A DNA stretch of 46,006 nucleotides from Paracoccus sp. IB05 (GTDB lineage Bacteria > Pseudomonadota > Alphaproteobacteria > Rhodobacterales > Rhodobacteraceae): NCBI RefSeq assembly GCF_016405985.1, contig NZ_JAEFCF010000041.1, positions 1 to 46,006 on the forward strand, given 5' to 3'. Below, piece by piece: positions 28,081-37,113 of this stretch (positions within the stretch are counted from its first letter, which is position 1; every line of letters starts with the position of its first letter). The notes beneath the pieces are model-generated. The model did no database searches. It had not been told where the DNA came from and worked only from the letters and a program-made list of their open reading frames with translations. The translations under genes were made by a program, and so were the position numbers.

Positions 28081-30738
28081 ATGGCGTCGCTGAATGACAT
28101 CCGCACCACCTATCTCGACTTCTTTAAGAAGAACGGGCACCGCGTTGTGGAAAGCTCGCCGCTGGTTCCGCGAAACGACCCGACGCTGATGTTCACCAAT
28201 TCGGGCATGGTGCAGTTTAAAAACCTGTTCACCGGCACCGAGCATCGCGATTACACCCGCGCCACCACCGCGCAGAAATGTGTGCGCGCCGGCGGGAAAC
28301 ACAATGATCTCGACAATGTCGGCTATACCGCGCGCCACCATACCTTCTTTGAAATGCTGGGGAATTTCTCCTTTGGCGATTATTTCAAGGATCAGGCCAT
28401 TGCCTTCGCCTGGGAGCTGCTGACCAAAGATTTCGGCCTTGCGAAAGACAAGTTGCTGGTCACGATCTACCATACCGATGACGAGGCGGCGGCGATCTGG
28501 AAAAAGGTCTCGGGCCTGTCGGATGACCGCATCATCCGTATCGCGTCGGATGATAACTTCTGGCGCATGGGGCCAACCGGCCCCTGCGGCCCCTGCACCG
28601 AGATTTTCTACGACCATGGCCCCTCGATCTGGGGTGGCCCGCCCGGCTCGGCGGATGAGGATGGCGACCGCTTCATCGAGATCTGGAACAACGTTTTCAT
28701 GCAAAACGAGCAGTTCGAGGATGGTTCGATGCGTCCGCTCGACATGCAGTCGATCGATACCGGCATGGGGCTGGAACGGATCGGCGCGCTGTTGCAGGGC
28801 AAGCACGACAATTATGACACCGATCTGATGCGCTCGCTGATCGAGGCTTCGGCGCATGTGACCTCATCGGATCCCGATGGCACCGGCAAGGTACATCACC
28901 GGGTGATTGCAGACCACCTGCGCTCGGTTTCCTTCCTGATCGCCGATGGCGTGATGCCGTCGAACGAGGGTCGCGGCTATGTGCTGCGCCGTATCCTCCG
29001 CCGCGCGGCGCGTCATGCGCATATGCTGGGCGCCAAGGATCCGGTGATGCATCGTCTCGTGCCGGCGCTCGTCCGGCAGATGGGGGCGGCCTATCCGGAA
29101 CTGACCCGCGCCCAGAGCCTGATCGAGGAAACGCTGAAGCTGGAAGAGACCAAATTCGGCCAGACGCTGGATCGCGGCCTGAAGCTGCTGGACGAAGAAC
29201 TTGCCCGTATCCCGGAAGGGACTGATCTGCCCGGGGGCGCCGCGTTTAAACTTTACGACACCTATGGCTTCCCGCTTGACCTGACCCAGGACGCGCTGCG
29301 CGAGATGGGCCGCAATGTCGATGTCGTCGGTTTCGAGGCTGCCATGGCTGAACAGCGTCAGAAAGCGCGCGCCGCCTGGTCCGGCACCGGCGAGGCCAAG
29401 GATGCGAAGATCTGGTTCGAACTCGCTGAATCGAAAGGCGTAACCGAGTTTCTCGGCTATGAGACCGAGGCCGCCGAAGCTGTCGTTCAGGCGCTGGTGC
29501 GCGATGGCGCCGAGATCGGCGCGGCGCAAACCGGTGAAAGCGTGCAGGTTGTCGTCAACCAGACCCCGTTTTACGCCGAAAGCGGCGGTCAGGTTGGCGA
29601 TACCGGCTTCATCCGCACCGATACCGGTGTGGTCGAGGTTACGGATACCAAAAAGGCCGCCGGCATCTTCATCCATATCGGCAAAGTGGTCGAGGGCGGC
29701 ATCTCGCGGGGGCAGCCCGCGCGGCTCGAGGTTTCGCATATCCGCCGTTCGGCGATCCGCGCCAACCATTCCGCAACACACCTGCTGCATGAGGCGCTGC
29801 GTGCGGCCCTTGGCGATCACGTGGCGCAGAAGGGCTCGCTCAATGCGCCCGACCGGCTGCGGTTTGACTTTTCGCATGGCCAGGGACTGACCGCTCCCGA
29901 ACTGGCGCAGGTCGAGACCGAGGTGAATGACTATATCCGCCAGAACAGCGCCGTTGAGACCCGGATCATGACGCCGGATGACGCGCGCAGCATCGGGGCC
30001 CAGGCGCTCTTTGGCGAGAAATATGGCGATGAGGTCCGCGTCGTGTCGATGGGCCAGCTTCCTGCTTCGGGCAAGGGGGCTGATGGGGCGACCTATAGTC
30101 TCGAGCTTTGCGGCGGCACCCATGTCAAACGCACCGGCGATATCGGCGCCTTCGTGCTCCTGGGCGATTCCGCGTCTTCGGCCGGCGTGCGCCGGATCGA
30201 AGCGCTGACCGGCGAAGCAGCACTGCAACATCTGCGCGCCCAGGAGCAGCGCCTCGCAGAGGTCGCCTCGGTTCTGAAAGCGCCTCTCGGTGAGGTGGTG
30301 GAAAGGGTGCGCGCGCTGGCCGAAGAGCGCCGGAACCTTGCGAATGAAATCGCCACCCTGCGGCGCGAGCTTGCGATGGGCGGGGGCGGCACTGCCGGGC
30401 CTGAGGCCAAAGAAATCAACGGTGTGAAGCTGATTGCTCAGGTGCTGAAAGGCGTTTCCGGCAGGGATCTTCCGGCGCTGATCGACGAGATGAAAGCCCG
30501 GATCGGTTCGGGCGCGGTGCTGCTGATCGCCGATACCGGCGCGAAACCGGCGGTGGCGGCGGGCGTGACCCAGGATCTGACAGGTAAGGTCTCGGCGGTA
30601 GACCTCGTCAAGGCGGCGGCAGCGGCGCTTGGCGGCAAAGGCGGCGGTGGTCGCCCGGATATGGCGCAGGCCGGCGGCAATGACATTGCCGGCGCCGAGG
30701 CTGCTATTAAGGCGGCCGAAGCCGTGCTGGGGGGCTGA
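28081..30738 (+). CDS. alaS: Alanyl-tRNA synthetase
   Basis: The 885-residue class II synthetase charges tRNA-Ala. The aminoacylation domain starts [21 protein letters not shown]. The editing domain has NHSATHLLH (His563, His567) and [11 protein letters not shown] (Cys677, His681), which bind zinc. The C-Ala domain ends in a glycine-rich [16 protein letters not shown] segment. The start at 28081 is preceded by GAAGAGG. The next gene starts three bases after the stop, implying a bicistronic transcript. The IS debris upstream may have displaced the original recA-alaS spacing and promoter. Confidence 0.96.
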   Translation: MASLNDIRTTYLDFFKKNGHRVVESSPLVPRNDPTLMFTNSGMVQFKNLFTGTEHRDYTRATTAQKCVRAGGKHNDLDNVGYTARHHTFFEMLGNFSFGDYFKDQAIAFAWELLTKDFGLAKDKLLVTIYHTDDEAAAIWKKVSGLSDDRIIRIASDDNFWRMGPTGPCGPCTEIFYDHGPSIWGGPPGSADEDGDRFIEIWNNVFMQNEQFEDGSMRPLDMQSIDTGMGLERIGALLQGKHDNYDTDLMRSLIEASAHVTSSDPDGTGKVHHRVIADHLRSVSFLIADGVMPSNEGRGYVLRRILRRAARHAHMLGAKDPVMHRLVPALVRQMGAAYPELTRAQSLIEETLKLEETKFGQTLDRGLKLLDEELARIPEGTDLPGGAAFKLYDTYGFPLDLTQDALREMGRNVDVVGFEAAMAEQRQKARAAWSGTGEAKDAKIWFELAESKGVTEFLGYETEAAEAVVQALVRDGAEIGAAQTGESVQVVVNQTPFYAESGGQVGDTGFIRTDTGVVEVTDTKKAAGIFIHIGKVVEGGISRGQPARLEVSHIRRSAIRANHSATHLLHEALRAALGDHVAQKGSLNAPDRLRFDFSHGQGLTAPELAQVETEVNDYIRQNSAVETRIMTPDDARSIGAQALFGEKYGDEVRVVSMGQLPASGKGADGATYSLELCGGTHVKRTGDIGAFVLLGDSASSAGVRRIEALTGEAALQHLRAQEQRLAEVASVLKAPLGEVVERVRALAEERRNLANEIATLRRELAMGGGGTAGPEAKEINGVKLIAQVLKGVSGRDLPALIDEMKARIGSGAVLLIADTGAKPAVAAGVTQDLTGKVSAVDLVKAAAAALGGKGGGGRPDMAQAGGNDIAGAEAAIKAAEAVLGG

Positions 30739-30741
30739 GCC

Positions 30742-31032
30742 ATGCCCGCAGCCTATTGGATCGCCCATGTCCATGTGACCGATGCCGAGGCCTATGCGCG
30801 CTATGCCAAAGGCGCGACCGCCGCCATCGAGGCACATGGCGGCAGCTTCCTCGTAAGGGGGGGGCGCTATGTGCAGCTCGAAGGCAATGACCGCGCGCGC
30901 AATGTGCTGGCGCGCTTCCCCGATCTTGAAACGGCGGTCGCCTGCTACAATTCGCCCGAATATCAGGCTGCGCTGGATCATGCCCGTGGTGCTGCGGTCC
31001 GTGATCTCGTCGTGGTCGAAGCGGCAGAGTAG
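30742..31032 (+). CDS. DUF1330 domain protein
   Basis: The 96-residue dimeric ferredoxin-like alpha/beta-barrel protein (AYWIAHVHVTDAEAYARYAKG, FLVRGGRYVQLEG, YNSPEYQAALDHARG) is typical of the DUF1330 family. Its biochemical role is unknown. It lies three bases after alaS and before a strong terminator, so it is co-transcribed with alaS. Confidence 0.88.
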   Translation: MPAAYWIAHVHVTDAEAYARYAKGATAAIEAHGGSFLVRGGRYVQLEGNDRARNVLARFPDLETAVACYNSPEYQAALDHARGAAVRDLVVVEAAE

Positions 31033-31080
31033 CCGCCGCATTTCCAGGCAATTCTTTGCCTTTGGTAATCTTTCGTGAAC

Positions 31081-31110
31081 GGCCCGGGGCTTATCATGCC
31101 CCGGGCCTTT
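31081..31110 (+). terminator. Intrinsic terminator of the alaS-DUF1330 operon
   Basis: A perfect 10-bp stem GGCCCGGGGC/GCCCCGGGCC with loop TTATCAT is followed by TTT. Confidence 0.85.
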
Positions 31111-31174
31111 CGCTATTGTGGCAAAAAAGGGCAGCGTGGGGCAATAACCCGCGATCGGGCAGAGGTCAGTGATC

Positions 31175-31969
31175 ATGTGTCGTTGGGCGGCCTATACGGG
31201 CGAGCCGATTTTTCTCGAAGATATCGTTTCACGCCCCGGCCATTCGCTGATCCATCAAAGCCATGGCGCCACCCAATGCCGCACTGCGATCAATGCCGAC
31301 GGCTTCGGCATCGCCTGGTATGGGGATCGGTCTGAACCCGGGCTTTACCGCGATGTCATGCCAGCCTGGTCGGATACGAACCTGAAAAGCCTCACCGCCC
31401 AGGTGAAATCCGGCCTTTTCCTTGCCCATGTCCGCGCCTCGACCGGCACCGCCACCAGCCGCAACAATTGCCACCCCTTCACCGCCGGACGGTGGACCTT
31501 CATGCATAACGGCCAGGTCGGCGGCTATGATGCCTTTCGCCGCGATGCTGAAATGCTGATCCCTGAAGGGCTTTACCCGCAACGCAAGGGCGCAACCGAC
31601 AGCGAGGCGCTCTTCCTTGTCGCCCTCGCCGAAGGCCTCGAAACCGATCCGCGCACAGCCTTGGAACGCGCCTGCGCCCGGTTCATTTCCCTCGCCCGTC
31701 GCAAAGGCGCAGCGCCCTTTCTCAGGATGACCGCCGCACTGTCAGATGGCGAAACGCTTTATGCGGTGCGCTATGCCAGCGACGACCTGGCGCCCTCGCT
31801 CTGGTATCGCTGGTCCGACAGCCGCAAAGGCATGGCCGTGGTCTCCGAGCCGCTCGAGGCCGGAGAGGGCGACTGGACCGAAGTGCCGGCCAATTCCTTC
31901 TGCACCTTCAGCGCGGTCGATGTCAGAACACAGCCCTTCCTGCCCTGCAGTCTCAAAGAGGCCGCATAG
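31175..31969 (+). CDS. Class II glutamine amidotransferase (YafJ-like)
   Basis: The 264-residue Ntn-hydrolase begins MCRWAAYTG, so Cys2 becomes the N-terminal nucleophile after Met removal. GFGIAWYG, LAHVRASTGTATSRNNCHPF and FMHNGQVGG follow as in stand-alone GATase II proteins. Such proteins (YafJ/DUG3-like) hydrolyse glutamine or gamma-glutamyl bonds; the substrate is not known. The ATG at 31175 is chosen because the nucleophile must be residue 2; a GTG at 31169 would bury it. Confidence 0.88.
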   Translation: MCRWAAYTGEPIFLEDIVSRPGHSLIHQSHGATQCRTAINADGFGIAWYGDRSEPGLYRDVMPAWSDTNLKSLTAQVKSGLFLAHVRASTGTATSRNNCHPFTAGRWTFMHNGQVGGYDAFRRDAEMLIPEGLYPQRKGATDSEALFLVALAEGLETDPRTALERACARFISLARRKGAAPFLRMTAALSDGETLYAVRYASDDLAPSLWYRWSDSRKGMAVVSEPLEAGEGDWTEVPANSFCTFSAVDVRTQPFLPCSLKEAA

Positions 31970-31998
31970 AAAAGGGCGCCCGAAACAGGCGCCCTTTT
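31970..31998 (+). terminator. Terminator after the class II amidotransferase gene
   Basis: A perfect 11-bp stem AAAAGGGCGCC/GGCGCCCTTTT lies immediately after the stop codon. With A and T runs on both sides it can act in both directions. Confidence 0.85.
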
Positions 31999-32000
31999 CC

Positions 32001-32048
32001 TCTTGATGGAAGTACTCCACGGGGGTGTGGGGGTGTGAAACCCCCACC
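32001..32048 (-). repeat. Dispersed intergenic element, copy D
   Basis: Read on the minus strand: GGTGGGGG, TTTCA, CACCCCC, a second C-run, then GTGGAGTACTTCCATCAAGAGG. It lies at the 3' end of mmsA and uses the same order of parts as copies A, B and E. Confidence 0.55.
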
Positions 32049-32064
32049 TCCGCCGCCAGCCTGA

Positions 32065-33567
32065 TCAGTCCATCGCCCTGAAATTCAGCGAGGCACCTTC
32101 CTTGATCCCCGAGAACCAGCGCGCCGTCACCGTCTTCGTCCTGGTGTAGAAGCGCAGCGCATCCGGGCCATATTGATTCAGGTCACCGAAGGACGACTTT
32201 TTCCAGCCGCCAAAGGTGTAGTAGCTCAGCGGCACCGGGATCGGGAAGTTCACGCCGACCATGCCGACATTGACACGGCTCGCGAAATCCCGCGCCGTGT
32301 CGCCATCGGCGGTGAAGATCGCCGTGCCATTGCCATATTCATTGTCGATCACCAGTTGCAGCGCATCCTCATAGGTCTCGGCGCGCACCTGGGTCAGCAC
32401 CGGCCCGAAGATCTCCTGCTTGTAGATCTCCATATCGCGGGTCGCATGGTCAAAGAGCGACGGTCCGACGAAGAAGCCGTTCTCATAGCCCTGCAGGCTG
32501 AAATTGCGGCCATCGACGACCAGTTTCGCGCCCTGTTCCACACCGGAATCGATCAGGCCACGGATCCGCTGCGCCGAAGCCTGCGTGATGACCGGCCCGA
32601 AATCGACATCATTGCCGGCGGTATAGGGGCCGACTTTCAGCTTTTCGATGCGCGGCACCAGCTTTTCGATCAGCGCATCGGCGGTTTCCTTGCCCACCGG
32701 CACCGCGACCGAAATCGCCATGCAGCGTTCGCCCGCCGCGCCGAAACCAGCCCCGATCAGCGCATCTGCCGCCTTGTCGAGATCGGCATCGGGCATGATG
32801 ACCATATGGTTCTTCGCGCCGCCAAAGCATTGCGCGCGTTTCCCGTTGGTTGCCGCGCGGCCATAGATATATTGCGCAATCGGGGTAGAGCCGACGAAGC
32901 CGACCGCCTGGATCACCTCGTGATCAAGGATCGCATCAACGATTTCCTTGTCACCATTCACCACCTGCAACACGCCATCCGGCAGGCCTGCTTCTTTCAG
33001 CAGTTCCGCAAGATAGAGCGCGGTCGAGGGGCAGCGCTCCGACGGTTTCAGGATCATCGCATTGCCTGCAACCAGCGCCGGGGCCATTTTCCACAAGGGG
33101 ATCATCGCGGGGAAGTTGAAGGGCGTGATGCCTGCCACAACGCCAAGCGCCTGACGCATCGAATAAATATCGATCCCCGGGCCAGCGCTGTCGGTATATT
33201 CGCCTTTCAGAAGCGCAGGCGCCCCCATGCAGACCTCGACGACTTCCAGACCGCGCTGCACATCGCCTTTCGCATCCGGAATGGTCTTGCCATGCTCACG
33301 CGACACCAGTTCTGCGAGCTTTTCCATGTCACGGTTGATCAGGGCCGCAAAGGCCATCATCACACGGGCGCGGCGCTGCGGGTTGACCGCCTGCCATTTC
33401 AGCTGCGCCGCAGCCGCCGACTGGATGGCCGCGTCAAGCTCAGCCGGCGTGGCCAGCGCGAGCCGCGCCTGGACTTCGCCGGTGGCGGGGTTGAAGACAT
33501 CGGTGAAGCGGCCCGACGTGCCCTTCACCAGCTTGCCGTCGATCCAGTGACCGATTTCAGCGACCAT
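32065..33567 (-). CDS. mmsA: CoA-acylating methylmalonate-semialdehyde dehydrogenase
   Basis: The 500-residue aldehyde-dehydrogenase-fold enzyme converts methylmalonate semialdehyde or malonate semialdehyde to propionyl-CoA or acetyl-CoA in valine, inositol or beta-alanine breakdown. GVVAGITPFNFPAMIPLW and LKPSERCPST bind NAD. QCFGGAKNHMVIMPDAD and GAGFGAAGERCMAIS (catalytic Cys ~282) are the MmsA signatures that distinguish it from hydrolytic ALDHs. The ATG at 33567 is preceded by GGGAGG; upstream in-frame starts would include that site in the coding region. A LysR regulator lies divergently. Confidence 0.94.
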   Translation of the reverse strand: MVAEIGHWIDGKLVKGTSGRFTDVFNPATGEVQARLALATPAELDAAIQSAAAAQLKWQAVNPQRRARVMMAFAALINRDMEKLAELVSREHGKTIPDAKGDVQRGLEVVEVCMGAPALLKGEYTDSAGPGIDIYSMRQALGVVAGITPFNFPAMIPLWKMAPALVAGNAMILKPSERCPSTALYLAELLKEAGLPDGVLQVVNGDKEIVDAILDHEVIQAVGFVGSTPIAQYIYGRAATNGKRAQCFGGAKNHMVIMPDADLDKAADALIGAGFGAAGERCMAISVAVPVGKETADALIEKLVPRIEKLKVGPYTAGNDVDFGPVITQASAQRIRGLIDSGVEQGAKLVVDGRNFSLQGYENGFFVGPSLFDHATRDMEIYKQEIFGPVLTQVRAETYEDALQLVIDNEYGNGTAIFTADGDTARDFASRVNVGMVGVNFPIPVPLSYYTFGGWKKSSFGDLNQYGPDALRFYTRTKTVTARWFSGIKEGASLNFRAMD

Positions 33568-33649
33568 GGCAGAACCTCCCATATGGAATTGCATATACCG
33601 CTTTTACCCTTGCGAATTCGCGGATCAAAGCGCCAATAGACCAAAGGCG

Positions 33650-33667
33650 TTTTGCATTTTCGCAAAA
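33650..33667 (+). promoter_or_regulatory. Candidate LysR-type operator between mmsA and its divergent regulator
   Basis: A perfect dyad TTTTGC, six bases, GCAAAA. It fits the T-N11-A rule for LysR-type boxes and sits in the 123-bp divergent intergenic region, 24 bases before the regulator start. Confidence 0.5.
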
Positions 33668-33690
33668 GGGTGCGGGATGGCGGGGATGGC

Positions 33691-34614
33691 ATGGATTGGG
33701 ACGATCTTAGGATATTTCTCGAAGTTGCGCGGCATGAAAGCCTGTCGGGCGCCGGCAAGCGGCTCAAGATCGATGCGGCGACGGTCGGGCGGCGGGTGCA
33801 GCGCTTTGAAGAGGCGCTTGGCCAGCGGCTTTTTGCCCGCAGCCCCCAGGGCTATCAGCTGAGCCAGGCCGGTGAGCGGCTTTTGCCGGCGGCCGAGCGC
33901 GCCGAGGCCGCGATGCTGGCGGCGGGCGAGGCGCTGAGCGGCGACAGGCCGGGGCAGGGGCTGACCGGTCTGATCCGGCTTGGCGCCCCCGATGGCTGCG
34001 CCAATTACCTGCTGCCGCCGGTGATCGCGCGGATCTGCGACCAGAATCCAGGGCTCGAAGTGCAGCTGGTGGCGTTGCCACGGGTCTTCAACCTCTCGAA
34101 ACGCGAGGCCGATATGGCGATCGGCGTCTCGCGGCCTGAAACGGGGCGGCTTACGGTACAAAAGCTGACCGATTACCGACTGGTGCTGGCGGCGTCCGAG
34201 GCCTGGCTCGCGCGCAACCCCGAGCCGCAGGATCTGGCCGATCTGCGCGATCTGCGATTCGTCGGCTATATCCCGGATCTGATTTTTGACAAGGAACTGG
34301 ACTACCTGGCCGAGCTTGGCGCGCCCCAGGTGGCGATTTCTTCTAACTCGGTCTCGGTGCAGCTGAATTTTTTGCGCCAGGGGGTGGGAATCGGCATTGT
34401 TCACGATTTCGCCCTGCCGGCCGCGCCTGAACTCAGGCAGCTCCTGCCCGATAAGGTAGGGCTGACCCGGTCGTTCTGGCTGATCCGTCACGCCGATGAC
34501 GGGCGGGTTCAGCGGTTGAACCGCTTTGCGCAAAGCCTTGTGCGCGAGACAAAGATCGAGATGGCCAGGCATGAAAAGACTGTTCCGCCCGGCGGTTACG
34601 GCCACGGGGCTTGA
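33691..34614 (+). CDS. LysR-family transcriptional regulator
   Basis: The 307-residue protein has an N-terminal winged HTH (MDWDDLRIFLEVARHESLS, GAGKRLKIDAATVGRRVQRF) and a C-terminal periplasmic-binding-like effector domain. Divergent placement next to mmsA suggests it controls mmsA and perhaps itself through the dyad at 33650-33667. The effector is unknown. The ATG at 33691 gives the standard LysR N-terminus; an upstream in-frame ATG at 33652 overlaps the candidate operator. Confidence 0.88.
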   Translation: MDWDDLRIFLEVARHESLSGAGKRLKIDAATVGRRVQRFEEALGQRLFARSPQGYQLSQAGERLLPAAERAEAAMLAAGEALSGDRPGQGLTGLIRLGAPDGCANYLLPPVIARICDQNPGLEVQLVALPRVFNLSKREADMAIGVSRPETGRLTVQKLTDYRLVLAASEAWLARNPEPQDLADLRDLRFVGYIPDLIFDKELDYLAELGAPQVAISSNSVSVQLNFLRQGVGIGIVHDFALPAAPELRQLLPDKVGLTRSFWLIRHADDGRVQRLNRFAQSLVRETKIEMARHEKTVPPGGYGHGA

Positions 34615-34674
34615 CAGAATCCCTGGGCTCAAAGACCCTTCCTCTGACAGACGCGGGAAAGTGAGGAACAGCCC

Positions 34675-35106
34675 ATGCTTGTCAGCCAGATCCTGAAGAC
34701 AAAACCGGCAGGGGTGATCACGATTGCCCCTGAGGCTACCGTTGCCGAAGCTGCCGCATTGCTGTCCGAGAAACGGATCGGGGCGATCATCGTCTCATCC
34801 GACGGCAGGACGGCCCTCGGGATTCTCTCCGAGCGCGATATCGTCCGGGAGCTCGGGCGCACCGGCGTGACCTGCCTTTCGGCAAAGGTCACCGAGCTGA
34901 TGACAGCCAAAATCGTCTCCTGCACCAGCGGCGATCTGAATATGGATATCCTGCAAACCATGACCGATGGCCGGTTCCGCCATATGCCGGTGATCGAAAA
35001 TGGCGAGATGCTGGCGATCATCACCCTGGGCGATGTGGTGAAGGCACGGTTGCAGGAGCTGAGCGCCGAGAAGGATGCCCTTGAAGGCATGATCATGGGC
35101 CATTGA
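34675..35106 (+). CDS. Tandem CBS-domain protein
   Basis: The 143-residue protein is composed almost wholly of two CBS motifs (VITIAPEATVAEAAALLSEK, GILSERDIVREL; then MTDGRFRHMPVIENGEMLAI, ITLGDVVKARL). This is a Bateman module that probably binds adenine nucleotides. Stand-alone proteins of this kind sense energy state or act on partner enzymes; the partner is unknown. The start has GAGGAA upstream. Confidence 0.88.
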   Translation: MLVSQILKTKPAGVITIAPEATVAEAAALLSEKRIGAIIVSSDGRTALGILSERDIVRELGRTGVTCLSAKVTELMTAKIVSCTSGDLNMDILQTMTDGRFRHMPVIENGEMLAIITLGDVVKARLQELSAEKDALEGMIMGH

Positions 35107-35219
35107 CCGCAGGTGCGGCGGCGCCGGCTTTTGCTGCGCTGCGGCGGTTTTGATCTTGCGCAGGCGCAGGCAATATTGTTGCGTGCGCCTGCAGCGGAGG
35201 GATCAGGGAGGATTTACCC

Positions 35220-35711
35220 ATGCGCATCGGCCTTTATCCGGGCACCTTTGATCCGGTAACGCTGGGGCATACCGATATTATCCGGCGGGCGATGGTGCTG
35301 GTTGACCGGCTGGTGATTGGCGTGGCGATCAACCGGGACAAGGGGCCTTTGTTCAGCCTTGATGACCGGGTTGCGATGCTGCGCGCGGAATGTGCCGCGA
35401 TCACTGACATCACCGGCGGGGAAATTCTGGTGCATCCATTCGAGAACCTGCTGATCGACTGCGCCCGCGATGTCGGCGCGAATGTGATCGTGCGCGGGCT
35501 CCGGGCTGTGGCGGATTTCGAGTATGAATTCCAGATGGTCGGGATGAACCGGGCGCTGGACGATTCTGTCGAGACCGTCTTCCTGATGGCCGATGCGCGC
35601 CGCCAAGCGATTGCCTCGAAACTGGTGAAAGAGATTGCCAGGCTGGGCGGCGATGTGAGCCGCTTCGTGCCGGCCCCGGTCGCCACGGCCCTGAAAGCGA
35701 AATACGGCTGA
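35220..35711 (+). CDS. coaD: Phosphopantetheine adenylyltransferase
   Basis: The 163-residue nucleotidyltransferase carries out the fourth step of CoA synthesis (4'-phosphopantetheine plus ATP to dephospho-CoA). The signature is YPGTFDPVTLGHTDII with the T/HxGH motif at about residues 14-17. Further motifs are VIVRGLRAVADFEYEFQM (phosphopantetheine site) and ASKLVKEIARLGGDVS. The length is typical. The start has GGGAGG upstream. The gene converges on gap, with two tandem stem-loops between. Confidence 0.95.
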   Translation: MRIGLYPGTFDPVTLGHTDIIRRAMVLVDRLVIGVAINRDKGPLFSLDDRVAMLRAECAAITDITGGEILVHPFENLLIDCARDVGANVIVRGLRAVADFEYEFQMVGMNRALDDSVETVFLMADARRQAIASKLVKEIARLGGDVSRFVPAPVATALKAKYG

Positions 35712-35719
35712 ACAAGGAG

Positions 35720-35766
35720 CCGATTTCTTCAAAGAAATCGGCGCGGATTTTTTGAAAAAATCCGCA
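35720..35766. terminator. Two tandem perfect stem-loops between convergent coaD and gap
   Basis: Stem 1 is GCCGATTTCTT, loop CA, AAGAAATCGGC (35720-35743). Stem 2 is GCGGATTTTTT, loop G, AAAAAATCCGC (35744-35766), starting on the next base. The T and A runs within the stems suit termination from either side. Confidence 0.8.
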
Positions 35767-35797
35767 CCCTTTGTAATCCGGGAATGTCTGACTTGTG

Positions 35798-36799
35798 TCA
35801 GATCAGCTTGCCCATCACGACGGCGGTATCCGCCATCCGGTTCGAGAAGCCCCATTCATTGTCATACCAGCTCAGGACCGAAACCATGGTCCCGTCCATC
35901 ACCTTGGTCTGGTCGATATGGAAGATCGACGAATGCGGGTCGTGGTTGAAATCCGACGACACATTCTTGTACTTCGTATAGCCAAGGATGCCTTTCAGCG
36001 GGCCGTCTGCGGCCGCGATGATCGCATCATTGATCTCTTCCACCGTAGTTGCGCGTTTCGCGATGAATTTCAGGTCCACGACCGAGACATTCGGGGTCGG
36101 CACGCGGATCGCGAAGCCATCAAGCTTGCCCTTCAGCTCGGGCAGCACCAGACCCACGGCCTTCGCCGCACCGGTCGAGGTCGGGATCATCGAGAGCGCT
36201 GCCGCGCGGGCGCGGTAGAGATCCTTATGCATCGTGTCCAGCGTCGGCTGGTCGCCGGTATAGGAGTGGATCGTCGTCATCATGCCTTTTTCGATGCCGA
36301 TGGCATCATGCAGCACTTTTGCGACCGGCGAGAGGCAGTTGGTGGTGCAGCTCGCGTTCGAGACGATCAGGTCTTCTGCGGTCAGCGTAGCGTCATTCAC
36401 GCCGAAAACGATGGTCTTGTCGGCATTCTCGCCCGGGGCCGAAATCAGAACGCGCTTTGATCCGTTTTCCAGATGAGCCTGGCATTTCTCTTTCGAGGTG
36501 AAGATGCCGGTGCATTCCAGCACGACATCGACATCCGACCAGGGCAGTTCGGCCGGGTTGCGCAGCGCAGTCACCCGGATGGGGCCGCGCCCGACATCGA
36601 TCCAGTCCGGACCGGTGGTCACTTCGGCCGGGAAGCGGCCATGGACCGAGTCGAAGCGCAGCAGATGCGCATTGGTCTCGACAGGGCCGAGATCGTTCAG
36701 CGCCACGACTTCGATATCGGTACGTCCCGATTCGATGATCGCGCGCAGGATATTGCGCCCGATACGGCCGAACCCATTGATTGCAACCTTGACAGCCAT
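35798..36799 (-). CDS. gap: Glyceraldehyde-3-phosphate dehydrogenase, type I (copy 1)
   Basis: The 333-residue tetrameric glycolytic enzyme has the Rossmann motif [10 protein letters not shown], catalytic SNASCTTNC with Cys151, [10 protein letters not shown] for phosphate binding and [12 protein letters not shown]. Asp36 in ALNDLGP is the residue that usually favours NAD. The ATG at 36799 has a perfect GGAGG tract four bases upstream. The promoter region carries the palindrome TGCTAGCGCTAACA at 36878-36891. A second gap gene and a small membrane-protein gene lie upstream on the same strand. Confidence 0.95.
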   Translation of the reverse strand: MAVKVAINGFGRIGRNILRAIIESGRTDIEVVALNDLGPVETNAHLLRFDSVHGRFPAEVTTGPDWIDVGRGPIRVTALRNPAELPWSDVDVVLECTGIFTSKEKCQAHLENGSKRVLISAPGENADKTIVFGVNDATLTAEDLIVSNASCTTNCLSPVAKVLHDAIGIEKGMMTTIHSYTGDQPTLDTMHKDLYRARAAALSMIPTSTGAAKAVGLVLPELKGKLDGFAIRVPTPNVSVVDLKFIAKRATTVEEINDAIIAAADGPLKGILGYTKYKNVSSDFNHDPHSSIFHIDQTKVMDGTMVSVLSWYDNEWGFSNRMADTAVVMGKLI

Positions 36800-36877
36800 G
36801 ACCTTCCTCCGGTGCTGCGGTGTCTTTCGCGCTTTCAAAGCTGAAAGCGCCCTCATGCCGGCGCGATAGTGCCGGTC

Positions 36878-36891
36878 TGCTAGCGCTAACA
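36878..36891 (-). promoter_or_regulatory. Candidate LacI-family operator upstream of gap
   Basis: TGCTAGCGCTAACA fits TGnTAnCGnTAnCA at every fixed position. It lies 79 bases before the gap start. It shares the pattern with glk and the second gap gene. Confidence 0.55.
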
Positions 36892-36931
36892 ACCGCAGAA
36901 CGCGCGGAAATGCAATCGAATCCTGCCAGCA

Positions 36932-37075
36932 TCAGCGCCAGAATTGAACCCAGTCGACAAGATGGAGGAATTTTTTCGCAAGAAACATCAGGATCTGCCC
37001 CTGAGTGAGGAGCAGATCCAGCCCGATTGCCACAGCAAGCGTCAAAGCAATGTAGAGAGCGACACGATCCGTCAC
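36932..37075 (-). CDS. 47-residue membrane protein between the gap genes
   Basis: From a GTG at 37075 the sequence reads MTDRVALYIALTLAVAIGLD, one transmembrane helix, then LLLTQGQILMFLAKKFLHLV and DWVQFWR. I believe similar short proteins ending in W.FWR are common next to gap genes in Rhodobacteraceae, but this is from memory. Nothing is known to me about function. The ribosome binding site is weak (GGGGAT). The position between two gap genes on the same strand suggests co-transcription. Confidence 0.65.
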   Translation of the reverse strand: MTDRVALYIALTLAVAIGLDLLLTQGQILMFLAKKFLHLVDWVQFWR

Positions 37076-37113
37076 GCGAAATCCCCGGGTTTGGCCGGGG
37101 AGAGCGCCCGGTC

